Shown: positions 5,900 through 13,032, numbered from the stretch's first letter. The stretch is DNA of 13,723 nucleotides from Christensenellaceae bacterium (GCA_948482865.1 CAOMHR010000025.1:1-13723), one strand, 5' to 3'. Notes: generated from the letters alone by a model not told the origin. Translations and numbers: made by a program.

Positions 5900-8212
5900 A
5901 TGGATTTAAACGATTGCAGAAAAAAAGTGGCAAAACTTGTCGCGGATGATGAAGTACGGAAGATTGTTTTCAACAACAGGTTTGACTCGCCTGAGTTCTT
6001 AACGACGACGGAAGAAATCAACAGATATTTTTCCAATATTCTCAATCTTACGTTCGCGCTGCTGTACTCCAAATTCCGTAAGTGGAAAGAGTCTCCCGAC
6101 ATAGACGTCAAGACGGACGACACGGAAAAGTTCAACTCCTATATGCGCGTGAACAAGACGTTTACCGAACTGTATACCGAAAAGAACGTGACCTTTTCCA
6201 CAATTGAACCCACAATAATGGACGCCCAGCTCGATATGCACTATCACGGCGTCCTGTGGCAGAACCTGAATCTTACGGAAATTCTGAATCAGGATACGAA
6301 CAACAGGTTCGCCTATTTTGTGCAGAAAGCAAAAATTGCGCGCACTTCTTCGCGCGGGTTGCAGGGTAAAGAAAATCTTGCTTCGAAATATGAAGAGTTA
6401 ATCGAGTATCTTAAACTTTTCCCTTATCTGAGAACGCTCAACGTAGAATATACGCCGTTCGGCGAAAATTTCGGGGATATATATGCGGTTGCGGAAATAC
6501 CCGATACCGATACGGCGCCCACGGCGGAAAATCCGCTGCCTACGAAACTTGAAAAAATTCCGTTCCCTTATATTAACAGGGTGAAATTCGTGGACGACTT
6601 AACCGACGAAGAACTTATTACTTATTTAACGCTCATAAACGTCGGCGACGAGTATTATTTTCTTGAAGAAGTTATTTTCGACAGAACAGGTCCGGAAAAA
6701 AAGGAGATTGCGTATCTCAATTATTCCAAACTGGGCAGTGAAAACAATTATCTGAGAGTAAACGTTACCTGCGACGAAAATTATACGGCGCGTGCGGGCG
6801 AGTATATTGCGGTGTCGCCCAGAGCGTTCCGCACGGTTATTAAAATTCTCAGGATAAACAGCGTAAAGGAAAATAAAAACAAAATAATCATAAAAGACTT
6901 TTACGCCATAAATTACCGTTACGTAAAGCAACTCACTATGTCGGTTGCGGACATTCTGACAGCCGAAAACAAAAAAACTTTCACATCGGCTTACAGATGC
7001 AAATATCCCGAGCTTTTCACTCACGTCTGGGATACGATAATCGCCATTCTCATCGTCAAAGAAAGCGCTACAAGCATATTGCGGCTTTTGTTTTCAAAGG
7101 ACGATAAGGCGTACAGCCAGCTGCTTTTCAATTTGCAGATGCGCTTCGGGTCAAACGTATTCGACGCGGAAAAACTTGAAGCGGAAACAAAAAAAGAAGC
7201 GGCGTCTTCGTTCAACAGATGGGTAGAGCATTACTTCGGCGACAATCATACGCCTAACGACGTCAGCAATAAGGTTATCGAAAACCAGCGCGTTTCCATT
7301 AATTCGGAAGTGCGCGCGTTGAAACTTATAGAGTATCTTTCCGAACTTCTTAAAATAAACGAAACCTGCGGCGACAAATATAAAAACAAATACCCTTTGA
7401 ATATCAACTCGCATATTCAGATGCTGGAATGGTTGACCCGTGCCGATTTGCCCAACGAAAGAAAAAAGGAACGCGCAACTTCAATAGTTCTCAATACGCT
7501 AAAATCGCTCTATGTTTTCTATTGCGGTTTTTTCAGGTATGTGGAGATAAAAAACGATTTCAGGGAGCGGTCCAACCTGTTTATATTCACCGGCGACGAA
7601 ATAGACGAGTTCCAGAAAAACGCAAACGCTGCGTTCCGCAGTGAAGTTGCAGCTCAACTGAAACGTCTTGCCGGTTTGGGAACGGGCTTGGATGCGGTTG
7701 TTAAAATGCTCGGCGAGATAAAAGAGCTTAACGACGAATGCCTTTTTGTCAAGGGGCGCAACTCCAAAAACGCAATACTCAAAAACTTTCTGGGCAGATA
7801 TCAGCTTCTGGATTTCAATATGATAAGACCCTTGTCGGAGCTTTTGAAGTTTGAAGGGGCGGAAGACAAGTCACAGATAGACGAAGTAATAAATAAGATA
7901 ATCACCGTATACGGATATCTGCAGAACGGAAGCGACCCCGAAAGCGGAATGGACGGCATATATCCCTACGTGGGAACGTACGAATACATGCACGAAACCC
8001 GCGACGGGTACAGGATTGCGCATTTTTCCATTTCGTCCCCCGTGCGTGACGCTGATATGGACGTGGAAATTCTGTCCGAATTCAGGTACGGCATAAATTC
8101 CAAATATTACTGTCTGCCCAATAAAATGTGCGGCAATAACGAAATAAAACTCTGGATAGAACCTACGGTTATAGATTATAAAAATTTCGTAATGGTTGAC
8201 GAAGATGAATGA
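5900..8212 (+). CDS. Large hypothetical protein, operon-associated orphan (770 aa)
   Basis: No family is recognised. The protein has no signal peptide and no clear membrane span. The N-terminal third (1-200) is helical, including a DMHYHGVLWQNLNLTEIL segment at about 113-130. A middle region (about 230-340) alternates beta strands with tyrosines and acidic residues (YYFLEEVIFD, YLRVNVTCDENYTARAGEYIAVSPRAF). A large helical part (about 345-690) follows, and then a short beta-rich C-terminus (about 700-770: GTYEYMHETRDGYRIAHFSISS, KLWIEPTVIDY, acidic tail VDEDE). The gene starts 2 nt after the ATPase stop, and its last codons overlap the next start, so it is translated as part of the same unit. 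Its size and pairing with the KGGSGR ATPase suggest it is a core subunit or target-recognition component; that is inference only. Confidence 0.8.
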   Translation: MDLNDCRKKVAKLVADDEVRKIVFNNRFDSPEFLTTTEEINRYFSNILNLTFALLYSKFRKWKESPDIDVKTDDTEKFNSYMRVNKTFTELYTEKNVTFSTIEPTIMDAQLDMHYHGVLWQNLNLTEILNQDTNNRFAYFVQKAKIARTSSRGLQGKENLASKYEELIEYLKLFPYLRTLNVEYTPFGENFGDIYAVAEIPDTDTAPTAENPLPTKLEKIPFPYINRVKFVDDLTDEELITYLTLINVGDEYYFLEEVIFDRTGPEKKEIAYLNYSKLGSENNYLRVNVTCDENYTARAGEYIAVSPRAFRTVIKILRINSVKENKNKIIIKDFYAINYRYVKQLTMSVADILTAENKKTFTSAYRCKYPELFTHVWDTIIAILIVKESATSILRLLFSKDDKAYSQLLFNLQMRFGSNVFDAEKLEAETKKEAASSFNRWVEHYFGDNHTPNDVSNKVIENQRVSINSEVRALKLIEYLSELLKINETCGDKYKNKYPLNINSHIQMLEWLTRADLPNERKKERATSIVLNTLKSLYVFYCGFFRYVEIKNDFRERSNLFIFTGDEIDEFQKNANAAFRSEVAAQLKRLAGLGTGLDAVVKMLGEIKELNDECLFVKGRNSKNAILKNFLGRYQLLDFNMIRPLSELLKFEGAEDKSQIDEVINKIITVYGYLQNGSDPESGMDGIYPYVGTYEYMHETRDGYRIAHFSISSPVRDADMDVEILSEFRYGINSKYYCLPNKMCGNNEIKLWIEPTVIDYKNFVMVDEDE

Positions 8213-8816
8213 TAAATTCGCGTTCGATATTCTTACGCACCCGAGCGACTACCGCGAAACGGCGAAAATAATTTACGGAACGGACCCGTATATTTACCGC
8301 GATCTTTTCGGCGACGTTGAAAACGCGCAGAAAATTTTAAGCTATTCGTTTGATAATCCCGAAAGCGTTTTTTTCAAAAATGCGGTGTATATAGTGAAAT
8401 CCAGAATTACGGGAGAAGTCGTGTCCTGCGCCCTGTTTCATACAAACGATTTTGTGTGGGATAGCAATGTTATGCTGAGCGACTTTGAAAAAGCGGGAAT
8501 TGTGCCGCCCCGTTCGTTTTTTGCCGCGGCAGAATATATGATAAAAACCTATAATTTCAGAAAAATAGGTTGTTCTATGTGCAATATATCCGTTAAGGAA
8601 GAGTTCAGGCGTCAGGGTATTGCATTCTTTATGCTTACTAAACTGTTGAAGCGCAATGATGAAAAGACGGTTGAGCTTACCGTGCTGAAAGATAATATAA
8701 ACGCGATAAATCTTTATAAAAAGCTGGGGTTCAGAATTATAGGCGAGCCGTTCAAAGATTACGGCGGACACAATTCCCCCGAAGAGTACTGCTATAAAAT
8801 GGTGTTGAACAGGTAA
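8205..8816 (+). CDS. GNAT-family N-acetyltransferase
   Basis: The chosen start is the ATG at 8205, which overlaps the upstream gene's stop by 8 nt; a TTG at 8196 is also possible. There is no strong ribosome-binding site, so translational coupling is likely. The 203-residue protein carries the GNAT acetyl-CoA site: the strand CNISVKEEFRRQGIA (126-140) contains the motif-A R-R-Q-G-I-A pyrophosphate loop. It is followed by helix FFMLTKLLKR, the strand VELTVLKDN (156-164), and the motif-B NAINLYKKLGFRIIGEPF (166-183). Residues 1-120 are longer than in minimal GNATs and include a YxxY-rich segment and a strand-rich sheet. The acceptor substrate (protein, small molecule or nucleotide) cannot be told. 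Position inside the operon suggests it modifies one of the operon's proteins or a toxic product; this is inference. Confidence 0.85.
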   Translation: MNDKFAFDILTHPSDYRETAKIIYGTDPYIYRDLFGDVENAQKILSYSFDNPESVFFKNAVYIVKSRITGEVVSCALFHTNDFVWDSNVMLSDFEKAGIVPPRSFFAAAEYMIKTYNFRKIGCSMCNISVKEEFRRQGIAFFMLTKLLKRNDEKTVELTVLKDNINAINLYKKLGFRIIGEPFKDYGGHNSPEEYCYKMVLNR

Positions 8817-8856
8817 AAGTTTTATACGCGTCTCACAAATCACAAGAGAGAAATAT

Positions 8857-11031
8857 ATGTATCTGGCTTTAGGTATAATTTTTATAATAGCTTCGTTATT
8901 AATGTCGGCGATAATAGTTTACACTGCCGTACATTCCATAAAAAGCGGCGGCGGGTTGATAACAAAGAAAAATATGTTCTATCTCGCGCCGGCTTTTTTA
9001 ATTATCTATTTAATGTATATTACCGCAGCCGCATATAACGGAGAACGCTTTGATTTTTTCTATTGTTTTTCATTAATCGGTACGGTGCTGGACGCGTTTA
9101 AATTTGACGTTAATACCGAACTGTTGTCGCCTATATGTCAGGCGTATCCCGTTTTTTATGCGGATTTCGTTCTGGCGTTCCTTATTGCGGTTGTAACGGC
9201 AATTTTAAGCGTGGCAAGTTTTTTCAGCCGCCGCATAAGCAATTATTTTACGGTAAGGATACGGTTGCGCAAAAATTGCGATATCGTCGTCGGCGACTCT
9301 GAATGCGCGGTAAACTACGCGGCTCATACGAAAAACTGCGTGCTTCTCGGCGCGGACGTTTCTAATCAGAGATACTCTGAACTTATAAGGCAGGGAGTCC
9401 CCGTTCTGAAAGTCCCGTTTAAAACCAAGCCGCTTTCCCGCAAGTTGAAAAAGGGCGGATACAATGTAATAGTTTTCCGCGACGGAAAAATTACTTATAC
9501 GAAGGTAATTGAAATTTTTTCCGCGCTTGATAACGGCAGCAAAATTTATCTTGAAGCGAACCAGCCCGAGATGAAAATTCTAAGGGAAAAATTTTTAACG
9601 AAAGCCGATAAAATTTCAAATATCTGTCTTACGGGTTTCAGTAAGTATGAGCTTATGGCGCGCCGGTTCATGGTAGACTATCCCGTGACAAAATACATAC
9701 CCCGTTCGTTTTTTAATGATAATTTTACTTTAAAAAACGAGAAGCAGATAAATATAGTATTCATAGGTTTCGGCAAAGTAAATTACCAGCTTTTCAGATT
9801 GTGCGCAATGCAGTTTCAGTTTGCGCAACAGATTGACGGCAAACTTGCTTCCAAACCCGTAAGTTATCATATTTACGATAACCGTGATACGTCGCTTCAC
9901 AACGAATTCTTTTCGAGAATACTTTATGAGTTTGACGAAGAATTCAAAGATTGCGATTTCTCTAAGCCCGAAAAAATATGCGAGTTGAAAATTCACCCGC
10001 TGGATATAAACTCCGTTGACGCCAAAAAAGATTTCAGGTCTTTGGTTACGCGGGACAGTTTTACTTATTTTATCGTATCGCTGGACAGCGATCTGGAAGA
10101 TGCGTCTTATGCGCAGACGGTAAGGCGTTTATTTGACGGTAACGATAATTACCGCATTTTCGTAAGGGCAAAAAACGAAAACGGCGAAAAACTTAACGAA
10201 ATCAACGATTGCATTACATATTTCGGCGAAGAGAAAAATCTCTATTCCCACGAAAATATCGTAAACGATGATTTGACCGAGCTTGCGCAGAGAATAAATC
10301 TGTTGTACAACAATATTTCAAACCCGCCCGATTGGTTGCGGGAGTTGAAAAGCAATAAAGACATAACCGCGGAAGGACAGGAAAGGATTTTAAACGAAAA
10401 ACTCGCAGACCCCCGAAACAGAGAATTTATGCGGGAAAGATGGACGGCTCTTCCCTACATAGAGCAGGCGTCAAATTTGTATCACGCGCTTAATCTGCCG
10501 TATAAATTGAACCTTATGGGGTTCGATATGGTAAAGAAGAGCGGGGAAAACGATAACGGAATTTCCGAAGCGGAGTTTAACAAACGGTATATAAACAGCG
10601 GCAGAGAAACGGGTTACGGCGATTATTCCTTTTTCTTTAAAAATGAATCGGGTAACGTTTTGGCGTATATCGAACACTCCCGCTGGAACGCGCTTTACAT
10701 TCTGTACGATTATAAGCAGATGAAAAAGGACGGCATTACGGTTGTAGAAAAACAGGATGAAAACGGCAATATTTCAAGGACTATGCCGCACAAAGATATC
10801 CGGCAAAAGCAACACGCCTGTCTGACAACGTATTACGGGCTAAGCGAGTTGATAGCTTATAAATATGAAAAGCTGTACCGTGGCGAAATTTTGAACGAAG
10901 CAAAATATAAAAACAACGCCCGCTTGCAGGAACTGAGCAAAATTTATGCTTACGACTATATGGATTTGGACAGGCTTTACAGTGAAATTACCGCAATGGG
11001 ATATAAACTCGTCGACAATAATTTCAGGTAA
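8857..11031 (+). CDS. Membrane protein with RCK/TrkA-like Rossmann regions and C-terminal RyR domain
   Basis: At the N-terminus hydrophobic segments lie at about 2-26, 40-61 and 100-124, with a fourth, more amphipathic segment at 65-80. I see no K+ selectivity filter such as TVGYG. A first degenerate nucleotide-binding strand follows (NCDIVVGDSECAVNYAA, 140-156; VLLGADVSN, 162-170), then a second Rossmann start, INIVFIGFGKVNYQLF (298-313), with GxGxxx glycines. Strands VSYHIYD and FTYFIVSLDSDLEDA (402-416) resemble TrkA-N/RCK sheets. The C-terminal part has the SNLYHALNLPYKLNLMG helix (539-555), IEHSRWNALYILYDY (605-619) and KQHACLTTYYGLSEL (651-665). These are the hallmarks of bacterial RyR-type domains (EHxRW, then HaCLxxWdeL). 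It begins 40 nt after the GNAT gene with a purine-rich AAGAGAG ribosome-binding site. Likely a ligand-gated channel-like effector or sensor at the membrane, last gene of the operon. Confidence 0.82.
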   Translation: MYLALGIIFIIASLLMSAIIVYTAVHSIKSGGGLITKKNMFYLAPAFLIIYLMYITAAAYNGERFDFFYCFSLIGTVLDAFKFDVNTELLSPICQAYPVFYADFVLAFLIAVVTAILSVASFFSRRISNYFTVRIRLRKNCDIVVGDSECAVNYAAHTKNCVLLGADVSNQRYSELIRQGVPVLKVPFKTKPLSRKLKKGGYNVIVFRDGKITYTKVIEIFSALDNGSKIYLEANQPEMKILREKFLTKADKISNICLTGFSKYELMARRFMVDYPVTKYIPRSFFNDNFTLKNEKQINIVFIGFGKVNYQLFRLCAMQFQFAQQIDGKLASKPVSYHIYDNRDTSLHNEFFSRILYEFDEEFKDCDFSKPEKICELKIHPLDINSVDAKKDFRSLVTRDSFTYFIVSLDSDLEDASYAQTVRRLFDGNDNYRIFVRAKNENGEKLNEINDCITYFGEEKNLYSHENIVNDDLTELAQRINLLYNNISNPPDWLRELKSNKDITAEGQERILNEKLADPRNREFMRERWTALPYIEQASNLYHALNLPYKLNLMGFDMVKKSGENDNGISEAEFNKRYINSGRETGYGDYSFFFKNESGNVLAYIEHSRWNALYILYDYKQMKKDGITVVEKQDENGNISRTMPHKDIRQKQHACLTTYYGLSELIAYKYEKLYRGEILNEAKYKNNARLQELSKIYAYDYMDLDRLYSEITAMGYKLVDNNFR

Positions 11032-11051
11032 ATTGTGTATGCGTTACGGCG

Positions 11052-11080
11052 TTGACAAATTCAGAAAAATGTTTTATTCT
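11052..11080 (+). promoter_or_regulatory. Sigma-A promoter for the GtrA-family gene
   Basis: A perfect TTGACA at 11052-11057 and TATTCT (4 of 6) at 11075-11080 are 17 bp apart. It lies 20 bp after the RyR gene stop and so marks the end of the preceding operon. The predicted start near 11087 leaves only about 16 nt before the annotated ATG. Confidence 0.6.
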
Positions 11081-11102
11081 ATAAAAAAACCCGTACAAGA
11101 TT

Positions 11103-11723
11103 ATGTTTGACGCGGGCTTGAATATAATACGGGAATTAACGGTTTTGGAAAACAATACTGAAGAGAGTAAACAAGAGTTAAAAGATAGCGAAGAAGCCTT
11201 TACCGCGGTTGAGCAATCCGTACATACAGACGGAAACATAGCGGGACAAAACGCGGAAGAAGAGATTGGCGGGCAGCAGAAACTGACTAAAAAGCAGCAG
11301 TTTGTACAGTTTATAAAGTTCACGCTGTTTTCGGCTTCGGCGGGGATAATACAGCTTCTCACAACTACGTTGCTGCACCAGTGGACGGGCTGGCTTATAG
11401 ACTATTACTGGCTGGCTTACGTAATAGGTCTTACCCTTTCGGTAATATGGAATTTTACGTTTAACCGAAAGTTTACTTTTAAAGCGGCGAACAACGTGCC
11501 GCTGGCAATGTTTCTGGTGCTTATTTACAACGGCATTATAGTAGTGCCGCTGGCGGTTGGCGGAAACGCGCTTGAAAATTTATGGGGTTCCGATCTGGGT
11601 ATAGTCGTCACCGTAATAACCCTTCTGATTAATTTTATCACCGAGTACTTATGGGATAAATTTATTGTATTCAACCAAAAAGTCACGGACAAAATTTTAA
11701 ACCGCTTTAAAAGAAAAAAATAA
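11103..11723 (+). CDS. GtrA-family membrane protein
   Basis: GtrA/DPMS-type four-helix membrane protein, a family linked to moving polyprenyl-linked sugars across the membrane or to assisting cell-envelope glycosylation. Hydrophobic helices lie at about 68-93, 100-120, 133-153 and 165-182. The family signature between helices 2 and 3, WNFTFNRKFTFK (116-127), is intact, and the end WDKFIVFNQK (184-193) also fits. The first ~60 residues are an unusual acidic, low-complexity tail (many E and Q), so the true start may lie downstream, for example the TTG at 11145 behind GGGA at 11131. The ATG at 11103 has no clear ribosome-binding site and a very short leader. It has its own promoter and terminator, so it is not part of the TIR operon. 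Confidence 0.85.
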   Translation: MFDAGLNIIRELTVLENNTEESKQELKDSEEAFTAVEQSVHTDGNIAGQNAEEEIGGQQKLTKKQQFVQFIKFTLFSASAGIIQLLTTTLLHQWTGWLIDYYWLAYVIGLTLSVIWNFTFNRKFTFKAANNVPLAMFLVLIYNGIIVVPLAVGGNALENLWGSDLGIVVTVITLLINFITEYLWDKFIVFNQKVTDKILNRFKRKK

Positions 11724-11728
11724 AAATC

Positions 11729-11760
11729 AAAACACAGGGTAGGCGCTCTGTGTTTTTTAT
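11729..11760 (+). terminator. Rho-independent terminator after the GtrA gene
   Basis: AAAACACAG (11729-11737) pairs with CTGTGTTTT (11748-11756) as a 9-bp stem; two further pairs inside are possible (G11738-T11747, G11739-C11746). It is followed by a T-rich tail, TTTTTTAT. Confidence 0.85.
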
Positions 11761-11784
11761 TTGCAAAAAAATTTTAAAATGAAC

Positions 11785-11814
11785 GTATAAATTAAATCAC
11801 CGCAGGCAATAAAC
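11785..11814 (+). promoter_or_regulatory. Probable sigma-F (forespore) promoter of spoIIR
   Basis: GTATA at 11785-11789 fits the sigma-F -35 consensus (GYWTA). After exactly 15 bp, GGCAATAAAC (11805-11814) matches the conserved GG, R, A and A positions of the sigma-F -10 consensus (GGNRANANTW), missing the last T and W. In Bacillus subtilis spoIIR is transcribed by sigma-F. The leader to the ribosome-binding site would be very short. A vegetative alternative (TTGCAA at 11761, TATAAA at 11786) has a poor 19-bp spacer. Confidence 0.6.
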
Positions 11815-11832
11815 AGTTTGCGAGGTGAATTG

Positions 11833-12369
11833 ATGAAAAAGATTTTGGCAGGATTGTTTATTATAGTCGTAGTTGCGGTGACGGTGGTATTCGTAACGAA
11901 AATGAGCAACACTACGGCAGCGGCGGACACAGACTATTTAAGGATACACGTCCGCGCAAATTCAAACGAGCAGATTGACCAGAGCGTGAAGTATCTTGTC
12001 AAGGACGAAGTGGTTAAGTTTATTACCCCGTATGCGGCGCAGTGCGTTGATAAGGACGCGGCGATGCAGGTTATAAGCGGAATACTCGACGGCATAGAAG
12101 AAGTGTGCGACAGGGTTTTAAGACAGAACGGCTTTACATATACGTCCCGCGCAAGCGTGCGGGCGGAAGAGTTCCCCACAAGGGTTTACGGCGACCTGAC
12201 TTTGGAAAGCGGCATTTACGACGCGCTGATTATCGAACTGGGAAGCGGTTCGGGCGACAACTGGTGGTGCGTAATATACCCGCCGCTGTGCTTTACTTCG
12301 GCTACGGCGGACGTGCAGTACCGCTCCGCCATATACGACATAATAAATAAATTTTTCGGTAAAAAATAA
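11833..12369 (+). CDS. spoIIR: Stage II sporulation protein R
   Basis: SpoIIR is made in the forespore, secreted into the intermembrane space, and triggers SpoIIGA to process pro-sigma-E in the mother cell. Residues 4-22 form a signal peptide/membrane anchor. The family core follows: LRIHVRANSN (36-45, the I-R-x-H-V-x-A-N-S signature), KYLVKDEVVKFI (53-64), EEFPTRVYG (112-120), SGIYDALIIELGSGSGDNWWCVIYPPLCF (126-154, the G-x-G-x-NWWCV-x-PPLCF signature). The 178-residue length is at the short end for the family but complete through the core; many homologues have an extra C-terminal tail. The start is the ATG at 11833, 5 nt after the strong GAGGTG at 11822; the in-frame TTG at 11818 is upstream of that site and rejected. 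Its presence argues that the organism forms endospores. Confidence 0.95.
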   Translation: MKKILAGLFIIVVVAVTVVFVTKMSNTTAAADTDYLRIHVRANSNEQIDQSVKYLVKDEVVKFITPYAAQCVDKDAAMQVISGILDGIEEVCDRVLRQNGFTYTSRASVRAEEFPTRVYGDLTLESGIYDALIIELGSGSGDNWWCVIYPPLCFTSATADVQYRSAIYDIINKFFGKK

Positions 12370-12382
12370 TTGTGTTTAATTT

Positions 12383-12408
12383 GCCCGCGGCATATGCGCG
12401 GGCTTTTT
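12383..12408 (+). terminator. Rho-independent terminator after spoIIR
   Basis: GCCCGCG (12383-12389) pairs with CGCGGGC (12397-12403) with a 7-nt loop, followed directly by TTTTT. Confidence 0.9.
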
Positions 12409-12452
12409 GCCGCCTTTCTTAAAATGCGCGTAGTTAAAGCGCTTCGGTTGAG

Positions 12453-12481
12453 TTGACATACGCGTTGCCAAGTGGTATTAT
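12453..12481 (+). promoter_or_regulatory. Sigma-A promoter of the queuosine operon
   Basis: TTGACA at 12453-12458 (perfect) and TATTAT at 12476-12481 (5 of 6) with a 17-bp spacer. The predicted start near 12488 gives a leader of about 125 nt, long enough to hold the aptamer and attenuator that follow. Confidence 0.8.
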
Positions 12482-12496
12482 ATAGCCGATTAAACG

Positions 12497-12539
12497 GACA
12501 GTTCGTTTGCGCCATCCTGTCGGTAAACAAAACCAGGGC
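12497..12539 (+). promoter_or_regulatory. preQ1-I-like riboswitch aptamer
   Basis: A 5-bp P1 pairs GACAG (12497-12501) with CTGTC (12517-12521). As in preQ1-I aptamers, the loop starts with TTC (12502-12504). A cytosine (C12516) directly precedes the 3' strand of P1, the place of the base that pairs with preQ1, and the strand is followed by an A-rich tail, GGTAAACAAAACC. GTTT (12505-12508) can pair with AAAC (12530-12533) as the pseudoknot P2; GCC (12511-12513) with GGC (12537-12539) is an alternative. The tail closely resembles that of the Thermoanaerobacter aptamer. The loop is a few nucleotides longer than in the best-known examples. Context (queD-queE downstream) fits exactly. Confidence 0.65.
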
Positions 12540-12567
12540 ATCTGAAGGGAATAGTCTTTTTGGGTGC
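12538..12567 (+). promoter_or_regulatory. Candidate antiterminator hairpin in the queD leader
   Basis: GCATCTGAAGGG (12538-12549) can pair over 12 bp, with several G-U pairs, with CTTTTTGGGTGC (12556-12567) around a 6-nt loop. Its 3' arm uses bases 12564-12567, which are also the first bases of the terminator stem, so the two hairpins exclude each other. The 5' arm touches the alternative P2 partner of the aptamer. Confidence 0.55.
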
Positions 12568-12595
12568 AGTCGTTTTGTTGCGGCTGTATTTTTTT
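12564..12595 (+). terminator. Leader terminator (attenuator) upstream of queD
   Basis: GTGCAGTCG (12564-12572) pairs with CGGCTGTAT (12581-12589) as a 9-bp stem with three G-U pairs and an 8-nt loop. It ends in a run of seven T (12589-12595). It lies 16 nt before the queD start codon and inside the leader, so it should act as a regulated transcription stop. Confidence 0.7.
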
Positions 12596-12611
12596 GCGCA
12601 AAGGGAGAGAT

Positions 12612-13031
12612 ATGTATTATTTAAAAACTTCGGCTTGTTTTGACAGTGCGCACTTTCTTCACGGGTACAACGGCAAGTGCGCAAATATCCACGGTCACCA
12701 CTGGGTTGTGGAAGTAAAGATCAGCGGCGGCAACTTGCAGGGAGCAGGCGAAAAGCGCGGCATGCTTCTAGACTTCGGCGATTTTAAGCAAGCGGTAAAA
12801 GAGCTTGCAGAAGGCTTTGACCATACCCTTATTTACGAAAAAAACACCCTTAAACCCGCGACCCTTGCCGCACTTAAAGACGAAGGGTTTTCATTGGTTG
12901 AAACCGGTTTCAGACCCACTGCCGAAAACTTTGCCGCGCACATATACGCCGACCTGTGCAAAAAAGGCTTGCCCGTTTTCAGCGTAACCGTTTACGAGTC
13001 ACCTGAAAACTGCGCGGTATACGGTGAGTGA
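12612..13031 (+). CDS. queD: 6-carboxy-5,6,7,8-tetrahydropterin synthase
   Basis: QueD converts 7,8-dihydroneopterin triphosphate to 6-carboxytetrahydropterin, an early step to preQ0/preQ1 and queuosine in tRNA. The zinc ligands are H14 (FDSAHFL), H27 and H29 (CANIHGHH). Catalytic residues are C23 in the same segment, D70-H71 (EGFDHTLIY) and E129 (VYESP). The LLDFGDFK motif (52-59) and RPTAENFAAHIY (101-112) are also typical. At 139 residues it has normal length. The start is the ATG at 12612 behind AAGGGAGAGA; an in-frame ATG at 12564 lies inside the leader terminator and is rejected. It heads a que operon under the riboswitch-like leader, and its stop lies 1 nt before the queE ATG. Confidence 0.95.
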   Translation: MYYLKTSACFDSAHFLHGYNGKCANIHGHHWVVEVKISGGNLQGAGEKRGMLLDFGDFKQAVKELAEGFDHTLIYEKNTLKPATLAALKDEGFSLVETGFRPTAENFAAHIYADLCKKGLPVFSVTVYESPENCAVYGE

Positions 13032-13032
13032 T

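Noticed and set aside
7429..7644. 71-codon plus-strand frame inside the 770-residue gene
   Set aside because: It lies wholly within a well-supported gene in another frame, is rich in R/K/F as expected of an out-of-frame shadow, and lacks a ribosome-binding site.
12805..12987. 60-codon frame inside queD
   Set aside because: Out-of-frame shadow of a gene with all catalytic residues identified; no independent signal.
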